Shown here piece by piece: positions 24,884 through 34,300 of a DNA stretch of 39,856 nucleotides. Source of the DNA: Nitrospirota bacterium (GTDB lineage: Bacteria; Nitrospirota; Thermodesulfovibrionia; Thermodesulfovibrionales; UBA6898). Position 1 is the stretch's first letter, and each line of letters opens with the position of its first letter. The notes under the pieces are model-generated. The model did not search any database. It was not told the DNA's origin and saw only the letters and a program-made list of their open reading frames with translations. The translations under genes were made by a program, and so were the position numbers. The stretch lies in contig JACRLQ010000043.1 in assembly GCA_016215155.1 (NCBI GenBank), positions 1 through 39,856 of the forward strand, in the 5' to 3' direction.

Positions 24884-25834
24884 TTATCTGACCGGCTCAA
24901 GGCTTAGCCCGCGGACCTCGGCGCCGGGCCCCTCAAGGAGCGGTCCAACCGCATGGACGCGGTAATCTCTTGTCCCGGGGTCAGGGTCGCTGTCTATAAA
25001 AGCGGGGATCTGGGTCTCCGCCGCCAGTTTATATGGGCCGGTCCCCGTTTTTTTATAGACCCTGAACCCGGTGACCCAGGATTCAGCCGGTCCGTTCCAG
25101 GATAGATAGACCTTTTCAGAAGACACTATACTGCGGACCCCTTCAGGAGCGGCGGGCGAAAATTCATTCGGGTCGACGAGAAGCTCAGGAGAGGCTCCGC
25201 TTAAGTTGCCGGCTGGAGAACCGGTCAGCGCCCGGACTGAATAGAACACCTTTCGCGAAACATTAAAGGAATCCGAAAAAGCCGGATCTGTCAGGGGGAC
25301 CTTGTTGACAGGCTGAGTGACGCAACTTCCCGCTTCAGAGGATTTATATACGTTGTATCCGGCCCCGGTTGAGACGGGCCGCCATTTCAGATGAACAAAA
25401 TTGTCTTTCACCTCGAAACTGATCGCGCCGGGGCGGGGAGGAGGAGGTTCGGTCCGGACGACAATAACGGTGTCGCTGCTTAGAGTTCCCCTGTTGTTTT
25501 GCGCAAGAACATTATAGGAGTATGTGGCCCCCGGAACTATGTCTTCATCCGCAAAAGCATGAACGTTGTTTTCCGTCTCGGCAAGCCTGAGGAACTCCCG
25601 GCCCTCAGACCGTAGTATTACATAATTTCGAACAGTGTGCGCCTTGTCTTTAGGGTAAGTCCACTTCAGATGGACGACATTTTCGATATGGACAGCCGAC
25701 AGGCCGGAGACAGGCCCCGGCTTTTCGAAGGACTTGAGCGTTGGGGCCGTTTTTTTCCCGCATCCGGAAATTAAAAGGGGCGCCGCGCAGGATATGCATG
25801 CGCAGAATAGGACAACAACTCTTGAAAACAGCAT
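24884..25834 (-). CDS. Lipoprotein with three fibronectin type III-like domains
   Basis: The N-terminus is a lipoprotein signal with lipobox LISGC and GKKTAP after the cysteine. Three FN3-like units follow, each with a PGPVSGL / PGAISFEV / PEGVRSI opening and a VHLKWTYP, VHLKWRPV or VYLSWNGP strand. It would be anchored in the outer membrane facing the periplasm or outside. I prefer ATG 25834 because GGGGGT lies eight bases upstream; ATG 25849 is an alternative adding five residues. It follows argH by a short gap, the spot where many genomes encode the small lipoprotein LptM, whose post-cysteine CGxKGPL sequence is similar. The FN3 part is an addition. Function unknown. Confidence 0.82.
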   Translation of the reverse strand: MLFSRVVVLFCACISCAAPLLISGCGKKTAPTLKSFEKPGPVSGLSAVHIENVVHLKWTYPKDKAHTVRNYVILRSEGREFLRLAETENNVHAFADEDIVPGATYSYNVLAQNNRGTLSSDTVIVVRTEPPPPRPGAISFEVKDNFVHLKWRPVSTGAGYNVYKSSEAGSCVTQPVNKVPLTDPAFSDSFNVSRKVFYSVRALTGSPAGNLSGASPELLVDPNEFSPAAPEGVRSIVSSEKVYLSWNGPAESWVTGFRVYKKTGTGPYKLAAETQIPAFIDSDPDPGTRDYRVHAVGPLLEGPGAEVRGLSLEPVR

Positions 25835-25859
25835 ATTTATTACCCCCATGGTATTGCTA

Positions 25860-27176
25860 TTACCGGAGCAGTTTCTTGAAATGCCTTATCTGTCGTCTGA
25901 CCTCGGAGGGTGAAGTTCCCCCGAAAGATGACCGCGTCTTTACGGAATTTGAGGGGTCGATCACCGAATATATGTCGTCCGATATCAGGTCCGAAAAAGA
26001 TTTCAGGTCGGTCAATGCAAGCGATTCAATGGGGATCTTCCTGCCGATGCAAAACAGCACGATCTTTCCGGTTATCTCGTGCGCTTCCCTGAAAGGGACC
26101 CCTTTTCTGACGAGGTATTCGGCCAGGTCGGTCGCGGTCGAATATCCTTCACCGGCGGTGTCCCTCATTCTCGCTTTATCGAAACAGATGCCCGGGAGCA
26201 TTTCTGAGAGGACCGAGAGACAGGCCTTGACCGTGTCCACTGTGTCAAATACCGGAAGTTTGTCCTCCTGCATGTCGCGGTTGTATGCAAGCGGCAGCCC
26301 CTTAAGGAGGGTGAGCAGCGCCATCAGATTTCCGTATACTCTCCCGGTTTTCCCCCTGGTGAGTTCAGCGACGTCAGGGTTTTTTTTCTGCGGCATAATG
26401 CTGGAGCCGGTTGTAAACCTGTCGGATATCTCGGCAAAGCGGAACTCCTCGGTGGACCAAAGGACAAGCTCCTCCGACAGTCGTGACAAATGCATCATAA
26501 GGATGGCTGATACAGACAGGAATTCGGCGGCAAAGTCCCTGTCGGAGACCGAGTCGATGCTGTTGCCTGATATGCGGCTGAACCCGAGCAGTTTTGCCGT
26601 GTAAGTCCTGTCAGTAGGCAGCGATGTCCCGGAAAGGGCGCATGAGCCAAGGGGCATGACATCGATACGGATCAAGCAATCGGCAAAACGCTCCCTGTCC
26701 CTCTGGAGCATTTCGGCATAAGCCAGCAAATGGTGAGAAAGGAGGACGGGCTGGGCCCTTTGCAGATGGGTATAGCCAGGCATAAGGGTGTCGATGTGTT
26801 CCCCGGCCAGACCTACAAACGCTTTCTGAAGGTCCTTTATTAGAGAGATGATTTCGGTGGTTTCTTCCCTCAGGTAAAGCCTTAAGTCCAGGGCCACCTG
26901 GAGGGCCGCCTCGATATTCATATGGACGTCTTCGAGGTCTTCCCTGAACTTAAACCTTCCGGAGTCTATATCCGCGGCGATCCTGTCAAGGCCTTTAACG
27001 ATCGCCGCGGAATCTTTTTTCGGTATTATGCCCTGCCGGCCCAGCATCCTGGCATGGGCGATACTGCCCCTGATGTCATGCCGCCAGAGTCTCTTATCAT
27101 ATGACACCGATTCGGTAAACGCCTCTACTGAAGCGGACGTCCTGTCGCTGAACCTGCCCGCCCACGGTTTTTTCAC
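25860..27176 (-). CDS. argH: Argininosuccinate lyase
   Basis: ArgH cleaves argininosuccinate to arginine and fumarate, the last step of arginine synthesis. The 438-residue product belongs to the fumarase/aspartase superfamily with signature GSSIMPQKKNPDVAEL, HTHLQRAQP-like YTHLQRAQPVLLSHH, and EDVHMNIEAAL. Length is slightly below the usual 455-465. The start is GTG at 27176, preceded by GGAGGT (27185-27190). It begins the upstream minus-strand set of four genes, which ends with the response regulator gene. Confidence 0.95.
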   Translation of the reverse strand: MKKPWAGRFSDRTSASVEAFTESVSYDKRLWRHDIRGSIAHARMLGRQGIIPKKDSAAIVKGLDRIAADIDSGRFKFREDLEDVHMNIEAALQVALDLRLYLREETTEIISLIKDLQKAFVGLAGEHIDTLMPGYTHLQRAQPVLLSHHLLAYAEMLQRDRERFADCLIRIDVMPLGSCALSGTSLPTDRTYTAKLLGFSRISGNSIDSVSDRDFAAEFLSVSAILMMHLSRLSEELVLWSTEEFRFAEISDRFTTGSSIMPQKKNPDVAELTRGKTGRVYGNLMALLTLLKGLPLAYNRDMQEDKLPVFDTVDTVKACLSVLSEMLPGICFDKARMRDTAGEGYSTATDLAEYLVRKGVPFREAHEITGKIVLFCIGRKIPIESLALTDLKSFSDLISDDIYSVIDPSNSVKTRSSFGGTSPSEVRRQIRHFKKLLR

Positions 27177-27199
27177 GAATTAATACCTCCGGCAAAGTG

Positions 27200-27205
27200 T
27201 ATAAT
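27200..27205 (+). promoter_or_regulatory. Perfect -10 box for moxR, possibly leaderless
   Basis: TATAAT lies 6 bases before ATG 27212. Transcription from it would begin at or next to the start codon. No Shine-Dalgarno precedes that ATG, and no good -35 is visible at the expected distance, so this may be an activator-dependent or leaderless arrangement. Confidence 0.4.
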
Positions 27206-27211
27206 ATAACA

Positions 27212-28147
27212 ATGAATGATAATATGATAAATCAGTCGGTAAAGCAATTGCAAAGCCGTATGGAGACTGTTCTGAGGGGTAAGCCGGAGGCGGTAAAGAT
27301 GTCCATCGTCAGCCTTCTTGCAAGGGGGAACCTGCTAATCGAGGACATCCCCGGAGTGGGCAAAACTACTCTGGCCTATGCCCTTGCCAGGTCACTTGAC
27401 TGCTCTTTCAGAAGAATTCAGTTCACAAGCGACCTCCTGCCGACCGACATTATCGGAGTCAATATATTCAATCAGGAGACCCATGGCTTCGAATTCAGAC
27501 CTGGTCCCATATTCTCGAATATCGTGCTTGCCGACGAGATCAACAGGACAAACCCCAAGACCCAGTCGGCCCTGCTCGAAGCCATGAATGAAAAGAAGAT
27601 CACAGTTGAAAACGATACCTATGTCCTCCCTGAACCTTTTATGGTCATAGCGACCCAGAACCCGATGGAATCACACGGGACTTTTCCGCTGCCCGAGAGT
27701 CAGCTGGACCGATTCCTGCTCCATATACATATCGGTTACCCGGACCCTGAGTTCGAACGCACAGCGGTCGTGGAACGCGCCAGCTTCGAACTGCTCCATA
27801 CACTTACGCCGGTACTGTCGAAGGCTGAAGTAATAGCTATGCAGACTGATGTGGAAAAGGTCCATACGGATGCCGGTGTCGTAGATTATCTGATGAGGAT
27901 AGTTGAAGAAACGAGGCGGCATAAGGATGTCCGTCTCGGCTGCAGCACGCGAGGGGCCCAGTTTTTCGTCAGGGCCGTCAAGGCGAATGCCTATTATGAA
28001 GGAAGGGATTTTATCGTGCCCGACGATGTAAAGACCCTGGCCCCTCTGGCCATAGGCCACCGGCTCATATTAAGGACGAGAAAAACCCTGTCTGACGCTG
28101 AAACAATCGTCCGTGACATTACGGAGAGACTTCCCGTCCCACTTTGA
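27212..28147 (+). CDS. MoxR-family AAA+ ATPase
   Basis: The 311-residue cytoplasmic ATPase has Walker A IEDIPGVGKTTLAYALA, Walker B IVLADEINRTNPKTQSALLEA, sensor region ATQNPMESHGTFPLPESQLDRF and the lid domain ending RLPVPL. MoxR proteins act as chaperone-like ATPases for neighbouring membrane or von Willebrand-like proteins. With the DUF58 and transglutaminase genes it forms a conserved three-gene unit in many phyla. I take ATG 27212; a GTG at 27197 in the same frame overlaps the -10 box. Its client is unknown. Confidence 0.92.
   Translation: MNDNMINQSVKQLQSRMETVLRGKPEAVKMSIVSLLARGNLLIEDIPGVGKTTLAYALARSLDCSFRRIQFTSDLLPTDIIGVNIFNQETHGFEFRPGPIFSNIVLADEINRTNPKTQSALLEAMNEKKITVENDTYVLPEPFMVIATQNPMESHGTFPLPESQLDRFLLHIHIGYPDPEFERTAVVERASFELLHTLTPVLSKAEVIAMQTDVEKVHTDAGVVDYLMRIVEETRRHKDVRLGCSTRGAQFFVRAVKANAYYEGRDFIVPDDVKTLAPLAIGHRLILRTRKTLSDAETIVRDITERLPVPL
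27219..27247 (-). promoter_or_regulatory. Putative argH promoter inside the moxR start
   Basis: On the minus strand TTGCTT (27247-27242), 17 bases, then TATTAT (27224-27219). The predicted start is near 27212, about 36 bases before the argH GTG, with GGAGGT in the leader. It lies within the first codons of moxR and faces the moxR -10 box. Confidence 0.4.
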
Positions 28148-28163
28148 TAACCCATAATACGCC

Positions 28164-29177
28164 ATGAAGACGACAAAAGAGGGGAAACGTTTCATCGTTG
28201 CGGCATTTCTTATTCTGGTGGCCGCCTTTAACACGGGGAACAATCTGATTTATCTTGTCCTTTCGCTCATGTTCGCCTTTTTGTTTTTGTCCCTGCTCAT
28301 TCTGAAGACAAATCTGTCCGGAGCAGAGGTGGTGATAACCGCCGAGGGCCCTGTCTATGCCGGAGACGAGACCACCCTTGATATCAGCCTGATCAACAGG
28401 AAAAAGACCTTCCCCTGCTATTCCATTAATGTGTCCGATAGGGAGATCGGAATGAAGTCCTATTTTCTATTCGTCCCGGCTTCGGGCGCGTTGTCCCGGA
28501 AGGCCGCGGCCGTATTCAAAAAAAGAGGGTTTTACCGCGGCGATAATGTCCGGATCGTCAGCGGCTACCCTTTTATCCTTTTTTCGAAGACGATAGCCGG
28601 CAGGTCGTCGGCGAATATCCTTGTCTATCCGGCGTATTATGACCTGAACGCCCTTGACCATGAGGTCCGGGAAAAGGAGGGGGAGGGAAGGGCGGTCATC
28701 AGTGGAAAGGGGGATGAAATGCTCTATATGCGACTTTTCAGGGCCGGTGACGATTTCAGGAATATTCATTGGAAGTCCCTTGCAAAATCGTCCGCCCTTA
28801 TGGTCAAGGAATACTCTTCGAATGAGACGGCAAAGATTACGCTGTTCCTCGACAACAGCCCGGCTGAAGACAGGGACAATTTCGAATTCGAAAAGGTCAT
28901 ATCGATCACCGCTACGTTAGCGAGAGATTACCTGGAAAAGGGTTTTTTTGTTCGTATGATGTCCGGCAGTGAGGTCACCCCTTACGGGTATGGCTATGAA
29001 CATCTCCTTGTCATATTGGACCGTCTGGCCCTGATCAGGGAGGAAGAAGTTGACGCTGAAGCCATTTCCGAAGACGAAAAAGACGGCCTTACCATCTGTG
29101 TGCTGAGGTCGGCTGATAAAGGGGGCACAGGAGTTGTCCCCTCGTGCGATCTGGTCATATATGCCGACTCTGTATAA
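28164..29177 (+). CDS. DUF58-domain membrane protein
   Basis: The 337-residue protein starts with two membrane helices (VAAFLILVAAFNTGNNLIYLVLSLMFAFLFLSLLIL is the hydrophobic stretch, about residues 10-45), followed by a beta-rich part and the DUF58 core YMRLFRAGDDFRNIHWKSLA and LMVKEYSSNETAKITLFLD, a von Willebrand A-like fold. It follows moxR by 16 bases and overlaps the transglutaminase gene. The partner role in the MoxR system is well known as a pattern but not understood in mechanism. Confidence 0.9.
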   Translation: MKTTKEGKRFIVAAFLILVAAFNTGNNLIYLVLSLMFAFLFLSLLILKTNLSGAEVVITAEGPVYAGDETTLDISLINRKKTFPCYSINVSDREIGMKSYFLFVPASGALSRKAAAVFKKRGFYRGDNVRIVSGYPFILFSKTIAGRSSANILVYPAYYDLNALDHEVREKEGEGRAVISGKGDEMLYMRLFRAGDDFRNIHWKSLAKSSALMVKEYSSNETAKITLFLDNSPAEDRDNFEFEKVISITATLARDYLEKGFFVRMMSGSEVTPYGYGYEHLLVILDRLALIREEEVDAEAISEDEKDGLTICVLRSADKGGTGVVPSCDLVIYADSV

Positions 29178-31101
29178 ATTTACCACGGCCCTGCTGGCCC
29201 TTACGGGTTGTATCAGTCTTGCCGTTACCGGGGAGATCAACCCGTTAATGTCGATAAGCGCCCTTGCCCTGCTCCCCGGATACTACCGTTTTATAAAAGG
29301 TGAAAGGCATGCCGGGACTGCTTTGATCGGCACGCTCTCCGTTATGGCCCTGGCTGTATTCGTTTTCGATGCGCTCCTCGTGTCGGGGGACTTCTTCATC
29401 GCCGTGGCGCATCTGACGATTACATTCCAGGCGTTAAAGAGTTTTGATCTCAAAGAACCATGGGACCACCTGCAGGTATATTTTGTTTCCCTGCTTCAGC
29501 TGATAATTGCGTCCGAGCTTACGAGCGCGCTTGCATTCGGTGTTATTTTCGTATTTTTTATGCTTCTGCTGGTGACGGCCATGGTCCTTTCCCACTTCAT
29601 GAAAGAGGGCAGGATGTCCGGACTGTCTTTGAAAAAACCCGTTATGGTCATGTCATTTTTGACGGTTGTGGTCACAGTGGTCTTTTTTGTGGCCCTGCCG
29701 AGGACGCCCTACAGATTTCTGGGAAAGACCCATATCAAGGGGATAAAGACATCGGGATTTTCCGAGCAGATGGATTTTGGGTCCCTTAGCAGCATCAAAC
29801 TCGATCCCTCGGTCATAGCGCGCGTCGAACTGAGTCGTGATTTCAGAGGGCCTTACTACTGGCGGGGACACACACTCGATCACTTCGACGGTAAATCATG
29901 GCGCAATACCCTCAAGGACCGCCGCAGAATATACAGGTCGGCCGCCGACGAATTCATCCTCTCCGATTACGACAGGGCCGGGGCGCTCGGGCAGACTTTC
30001 TATCTTGAGCCGATCGACTCGGATGTCCTTTTCAGCCTTGAACAGGCGCGGGGCGTCAGGGCGGACGCATACGCGATTTATGTCGATACGGCGGAAAGCA
30101 TTTATGTGCCTGGAAAAAGGTCCCGGAGGATCAAATACACGGCTTACAGCATCCCGGGAGCCGAATATCCGGGGTCTGTCGAAAAGGCCTACATCCAGCT
30201 GCCCTCAGATAACAAACCTGTGGCCGACCTCGCAAAATCCGTCACGGCGGGTCTAAGGACGGACGCCGAAAGGGCTTCCGCCGTGGAGCGCTACCTAAGA
30301 AACAGCTATACGTATTCACTTACGTTGTCTCCATCGGCGGGGGGCGTAAATCCCGTTGAGGAATTTCTGCTGAGGACGAAAAAGGGCTACTGCGAACATT
30401 ATGCCGCCGGCATGGTTATCATGTTGAGGAGTCTCGGGGTCCCGGCAAGGGTGGTGACGGGTTTCTACGGCGGCGAAAAAAATGAGTATGGCGATTACAC
30501 GATCATCAGAAGCAGTGACGCCCATTCATGGGTAGAGGCCCTTATAGGAGGTTCATGGAAAAGATTCGATCCGACGCCTCCGGTATCGAACGAGAAGCGT
30601 CAGGCATACGCCCTGGTTTGGGATTCGGTAGAGATGGCCTGGGCCAGATACGTTGTCGGGTTCAGTTACAAAGACCAGAGATTTGCGCTCAATTATCTTG
30701 CTACTAATCTCGATCTCAGGAGGCTGCCCAATATCTTCAAACCGGGTCAGCCCGGCATGAAGAGCGATCCGTACATTATACCGGTGCTTGGTCTTTTTAC
30801 CCTCATCGTATATTTATTTTATCGTTTATGGGCCTGGTATCGGGGGAGAAAGAGGTATGGCCCCCTGACATCCGAATATGTGGCAATAAGGCGAATGCTC
30901 GCAAAAAAAGGGATCAGGATTGCGCCGTCTTCGACATCCGGCGATGTCTTGAGCGTGACCAGGCAATATCATTTCAATAAGGACCTGAGCGAATTTATTG
31001 CATTGTATGAAGGCGCGAGGTTCGGACGGAAGGATCCAGATGCCTTGATAAAGAAGGCAGACGTTCTCTTGCAGGCGATTAAGAAATCCGGATTGCGATA
31101 A
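29161..31101 (+). CDS. Membrane transglutaminase-like protein (DUF3488/TgpA type)
   Basis: The roughly 646-residue protein has about six N-terminal membrane helices, an extracytoplasmic transglutaminase domain, one more helix (IPVLGLFTLIVYLFYRLW) and a cytoplasmic DUF4129-like tail. The catalytic triad is complete: Cys in KGYCEHYAAGM (codon 30391-30393), His in SSDAHSWVEA (30523-30525) and Asp in WKRFDPTPP. I chose ATG 29161 (MPTLYKF); a TTG at 29134 gives nine more residues. Either start overlaps DUF58. TgpA is an essential Pseudomonas protein of unclear substrate. The transglutaminase-fold domain of the next gene lacks the Cys seen here. Confidence 0.9.
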   Translation: MPTLYKFTTALLALTGCISLAVTGEINPLMSISALALLPGYYRFIKGERHAGTALIGTLSVMALAVFVFDALLVSGDFFIAVAHLTITFQALKSFDLKEPWDHLQVYFVSLLQLIIASELTSALAFGVIFVFFMLLLVTAMVLSHFMKEGRMSGLSLKKPVMVMSFLTVVVTVVFFVALPRTPYRFLGKTHIKGIKTSGFSEQMDFGSLSSIKLDPSVIARVELSRDFRGPYYWRGHTLDHFDGKSWRNTLKDRRRIYRSAADEFILSDYDRAGALGQTFYLEPIDSDVLFSLEQARGVRADAYAIYVDTAESIYVPGKRSRRIKYTAYSIPGAEYPGSVEKAYIQLPSDNKPVADLAKSVTAGLRTDAERASAVERYLRNSYTYSLTLSPSAGGVNPVEEFLLRTKKGYCEHYAAGMVIMLRSLGVPARVVTGFYGGEKNEYGDYTIIRSSDAHSWVEALIGGSWKRFDPTPPVSNEKRQAYALVWDSVEMAWARYVVGFSYKDQRFALNYLATNLDLRRLPNIFKPGQPGMKSDPYIIPVLGLFTLIVYLFYRLWAWYRGRKRYGPLTSEYVAIRRMLAKKGIRIAPSSTSGDVLSVTRQYHFNKDLSEFIALYEGARFGRKDPDALIKKADVLLQAIKKSGLR

Positions 31102-31204
31102 TTATTACTCTTGCGATTTATTTGTTATGCCTGTCACTTGTCTGTGCACAGCCGCTTTGAAGGTCAACCTTAATGCATATTCAACCTCAATTTATAAATA
31201 GACT

Positions 31205-31234
31205 TTGACAAAGATATTGAAAATAGGCTATAAA
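31205..31234 (+). promoter_or_regulatory. Strong sigma70-type promoter for the accessory region
   Basis: TTGACA (31205-31210), 18 bases, TATAAA (31229-31234). Transcription would start near 31241, giving a leader of about 120 bases before ATG 31362. It is the best promoter match on the plus strand in this window. Confidence 0.6.
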
Positions 31235-31255
31235 TCACTCACTGTCTTTTGGTGT

Positions 31256-31293
31256 CCGAAACTTTCGGGGATAGCATAAGGCTGAGCGTTATG
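31256..31293 (+). promoter_or_regulatory. Two small hairpins in the leader of the large exported protein
   Basis: CCGAAA-C-TTTCGG (31256-31268) and CATAAGGC-TGA-GCGTTATG (31275-31293, one G-G mismatch) lie in the predicted 5' leader. I do not recognise a known riboswitch; they could be RNA structure or protein-binding palindromes. The rest of 31102-31361 contains the promoter and no gene. Confidence 0.35.
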
Positions 31294-31361
31294 ACTTTTG
31301 AATTCTAGGTTGCTATTGCGATTGACTACTGGGTGTTCAAGGGAAGGATGGGTGGGTTTAA

Positions 31362-34300
31362 ATGAAGGGGAAGACAAAAGAGAGGGAATTCCTGTCAAAG
31401 CAGTTCATCGCGGTTAATGTTTTTATTCTGTTTATCATTACATTTCAAATGCCTGGGCTGCCTGATGCAGTGACGCCGTGTTCCGCGCAGATTTATAACC
31501 AAGTGGCCGACACTAACGGAGCGCTGGGGCCGGAAGGGGTGGCGGCGATAAGGATAATAGAATCGGGCAATAGACTTATTAAAACCCTGGAAAAAGGGGA
31601 GGCCATAGAGAGTCATATAGATAATGTTATTAGGGATATATCTGCGTTTGAGGTTGAAGATGCGGAGAGCCTGAGGCGATTCGGGGACACTGAAGATAAG
31701 CTTAAATCCACGGGATCGTCAAAGGCATGGAAAAGACACCGGGAGGCGCTTGATAAATACAGAGCAAGAGCGACAGAAGTAAAAGGCCATATCGAAGCGG
31801 TAAAAGAGGCAAGAAAAAAGAAGGCGCAGGAGGGGGAGATTAAGCAGAGGATTGTAACCCTTGTCGATTCGCTGGAAAAAGACAAGCTGCCTTATGAGTA
31901 TAAGCTTAAAGATTCCAGCAGGCTTCCATGGAGGGTGGCGGAGCCCGGTGAAATCGCCTTGCTTGGCAACGCCCCTGTCGTTTCGGGTTCTGCGGCCCAA
32001 CCTTTACGTAATCCCCCGGCGTCAGATGACCTTTCTCCCACTCCTGACGTCCAGATCACCCCTGAGGTACAGGCCCTGGCAAAGAGTCTCGGCAACGATC
32101 CGCTTACTATATTCAGGTATGTTTACAATAACTACAGCTACACACCCTATTACGGTTCAGTGAAAGGCTCTGTTGATACCTATTGGGAGAAGGAGGGGAA
32201 CGATTACGATCTTTCGTCTCTCCTCATAGCCCTTCTCAGGGCCTCGAACGTGCCTGCCAGGTACGTGAAGACGAAGGCACGGGTTTCAGCTGAAAAACTG
32301 ATGAAAATAACGGGCATCAACGACCCGATGGCGGCTATGGAGTATCTTGATATGTCTGAGGTCCCTGTCGGGTATTATGCTTCCGGTGGGATTATATCAC
32401 ACGTTGAGGTCGAGCATGTCTATGTCGAGGCATACATACCTTATGGGAATTATCGAGGCACGGGAGAAGACGATACTGGAAAGATCTGGGTACCCCTTGA
32501 CGTTAGCTTCAAGGAAATAGAACCTGTGCAGGAAGGAACAGACATCGCCTCTCAGATGGGTTTTGACTGGAAGGCGTTTTCGAATGAGTACCTGGGCGGA
32601 CTTGTGAACATGACGCCTCTGGATTACTACAGGGGCAAAGTGGGAGGGTATGTATCGCAAACCTATCCGGGCCAGAGTATTGATTCTCTCAAGAGAGTCG
32701 ATAGGATTCGGACAAAACTGTTCGACTTTATACCGGGTACGCTGCCGTATGAGACGGTGGGGACGCCGGAGCTGTTTTCTGCCATACCCAATGAGCAAAG
32801 GCACTATGTAAGGTTTACGATCCCTGAGGTGCTGGATTATGCGGCAAGCCTGCCGGAGGTGTCTGGCCGGAGGTTGACGCTTTCCTTCGAAGGGGCGGAT
32901 GCGGAAGACCAGGCATTGATTGAGGCATATGGGGGGATATTCAAAACACCGCCTTATCTGATAGAGGTGAGGCCCATTTTGAGGATCGACGGGATTAGGG
33001 CGGCGGAGGGGACTGTAATGAGCGCAGGCATAGGGACCGGCTTCAGCATAACCTACACGAGGCCCGGTGGAAAGACGGAGGTCTTTGACCATCACATTAC
33101 AACAGGCAGTTTCAATGCGGTAGGGATAACGACGGGCCGGGTGAGGCCTGAGTTTCTGACTATAGCCCAGGTGGAGCCCTCTGAGGAGCCATACATAGCG
33201 AAGATGCTCCATAGCCTTGTGATGAAATACCATGACCGGCAGAACATAGCGAGGCAGACACTTGGGGACACGATGAAGATCAAAAGCAGGATGCTCATCA
33301 GTGAGGCGTTGGTATCGTCCAGGGAGGATATCAAATGGGCGCTGGGCATGACGCCTATGAGTTTCGAGATGTCGGGGTTCATGATAGACGCCAAGGAGAT
33401 GGTCTCGGGGATCATGCCGGTGGATGGTTATGACCGTAAGAAAATAATAGACTTTGCGATGGTAAGCGGACACGAGGCGTCGTATCAGGAAAACGCGGTG
33501 TTTGAAGACAGCATGTTCTGGGTGAGCGGGTTGTCTGCGGTGAAGGGGTTGCAGATGCTCAAGGCCATGGGGATCAATGTCATAGAACTTGAGCCTCACA
33601 CGACGTATATGAACTATGCCCTTCCTGAGGTTGTCATAGAAGACATCAATAACGCCCTCAACATGGGCTGGAGGGTGATAGCGCCGGAGACGACCGGTGG
33701 GCTCCCGGCAGTGCCATTTATCAAATACGACCCGGAAACAGGTTCGGCGGGGTATATGATTGCGGCCAGGGCAGGAGGGCTTAACTGGAATATATCGCCT
33801 ATTACACACGAGGAAGATTTGACCTTCATAAAAGATGCTCTGGAGCAGAGCGGCCTTCTTAGGATAAACTTTGAGATACTTGATCCGTTGAGTCCGTATA
33901 TCGCAGCGATGGGAGATTATTTCATTGCGTTGCTGCGAGTAGTTGTAGTGGCTGATGCATATGCAGTGCAGGTGGTAAAGGAAAAGCCCGTATATTTTGA
34001 TACGGATTATCGGCATTATAAACAAGGGCAATGGCCTCTTTATGCTGTGTCGCCAGGGCAGTATAAATACAAGTTTGACGGACGGGAATTGCTCAGATTC
34101 CATGTGGCAGAAATAATTGTGACCAATGAAGCGCCTTCATGCGGGCCACTTGTGTATCCATACAGGTGCGGAGAGTCCTTCGTTGCAAGACGCGACAGAA
34201 CCGGAGATACCCTGAAGGCTACAGTAATAGTCGGTACGAATGCAAATGTAACCTGGACTTGTAATGGCACTGCTCCCAACGGAGGCAATAACGGCAACTG

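Noticed and set aside
31241-31361. Cyclic-di-GMP or other known riboswitch in the leader
   Set aside because: The hairpins do not carry the conserved bases of the GEMM or other classes I know; I kept only a neutral hairpin entry.
32397-34103. A 568-codon open frame antisense to the large exported gene
   Set aside because: It has no recognisable domain, is rich in Arg/His/Pro as shadow frames of biased genes are, and lies entirely within a well-supported gene on the other strand.
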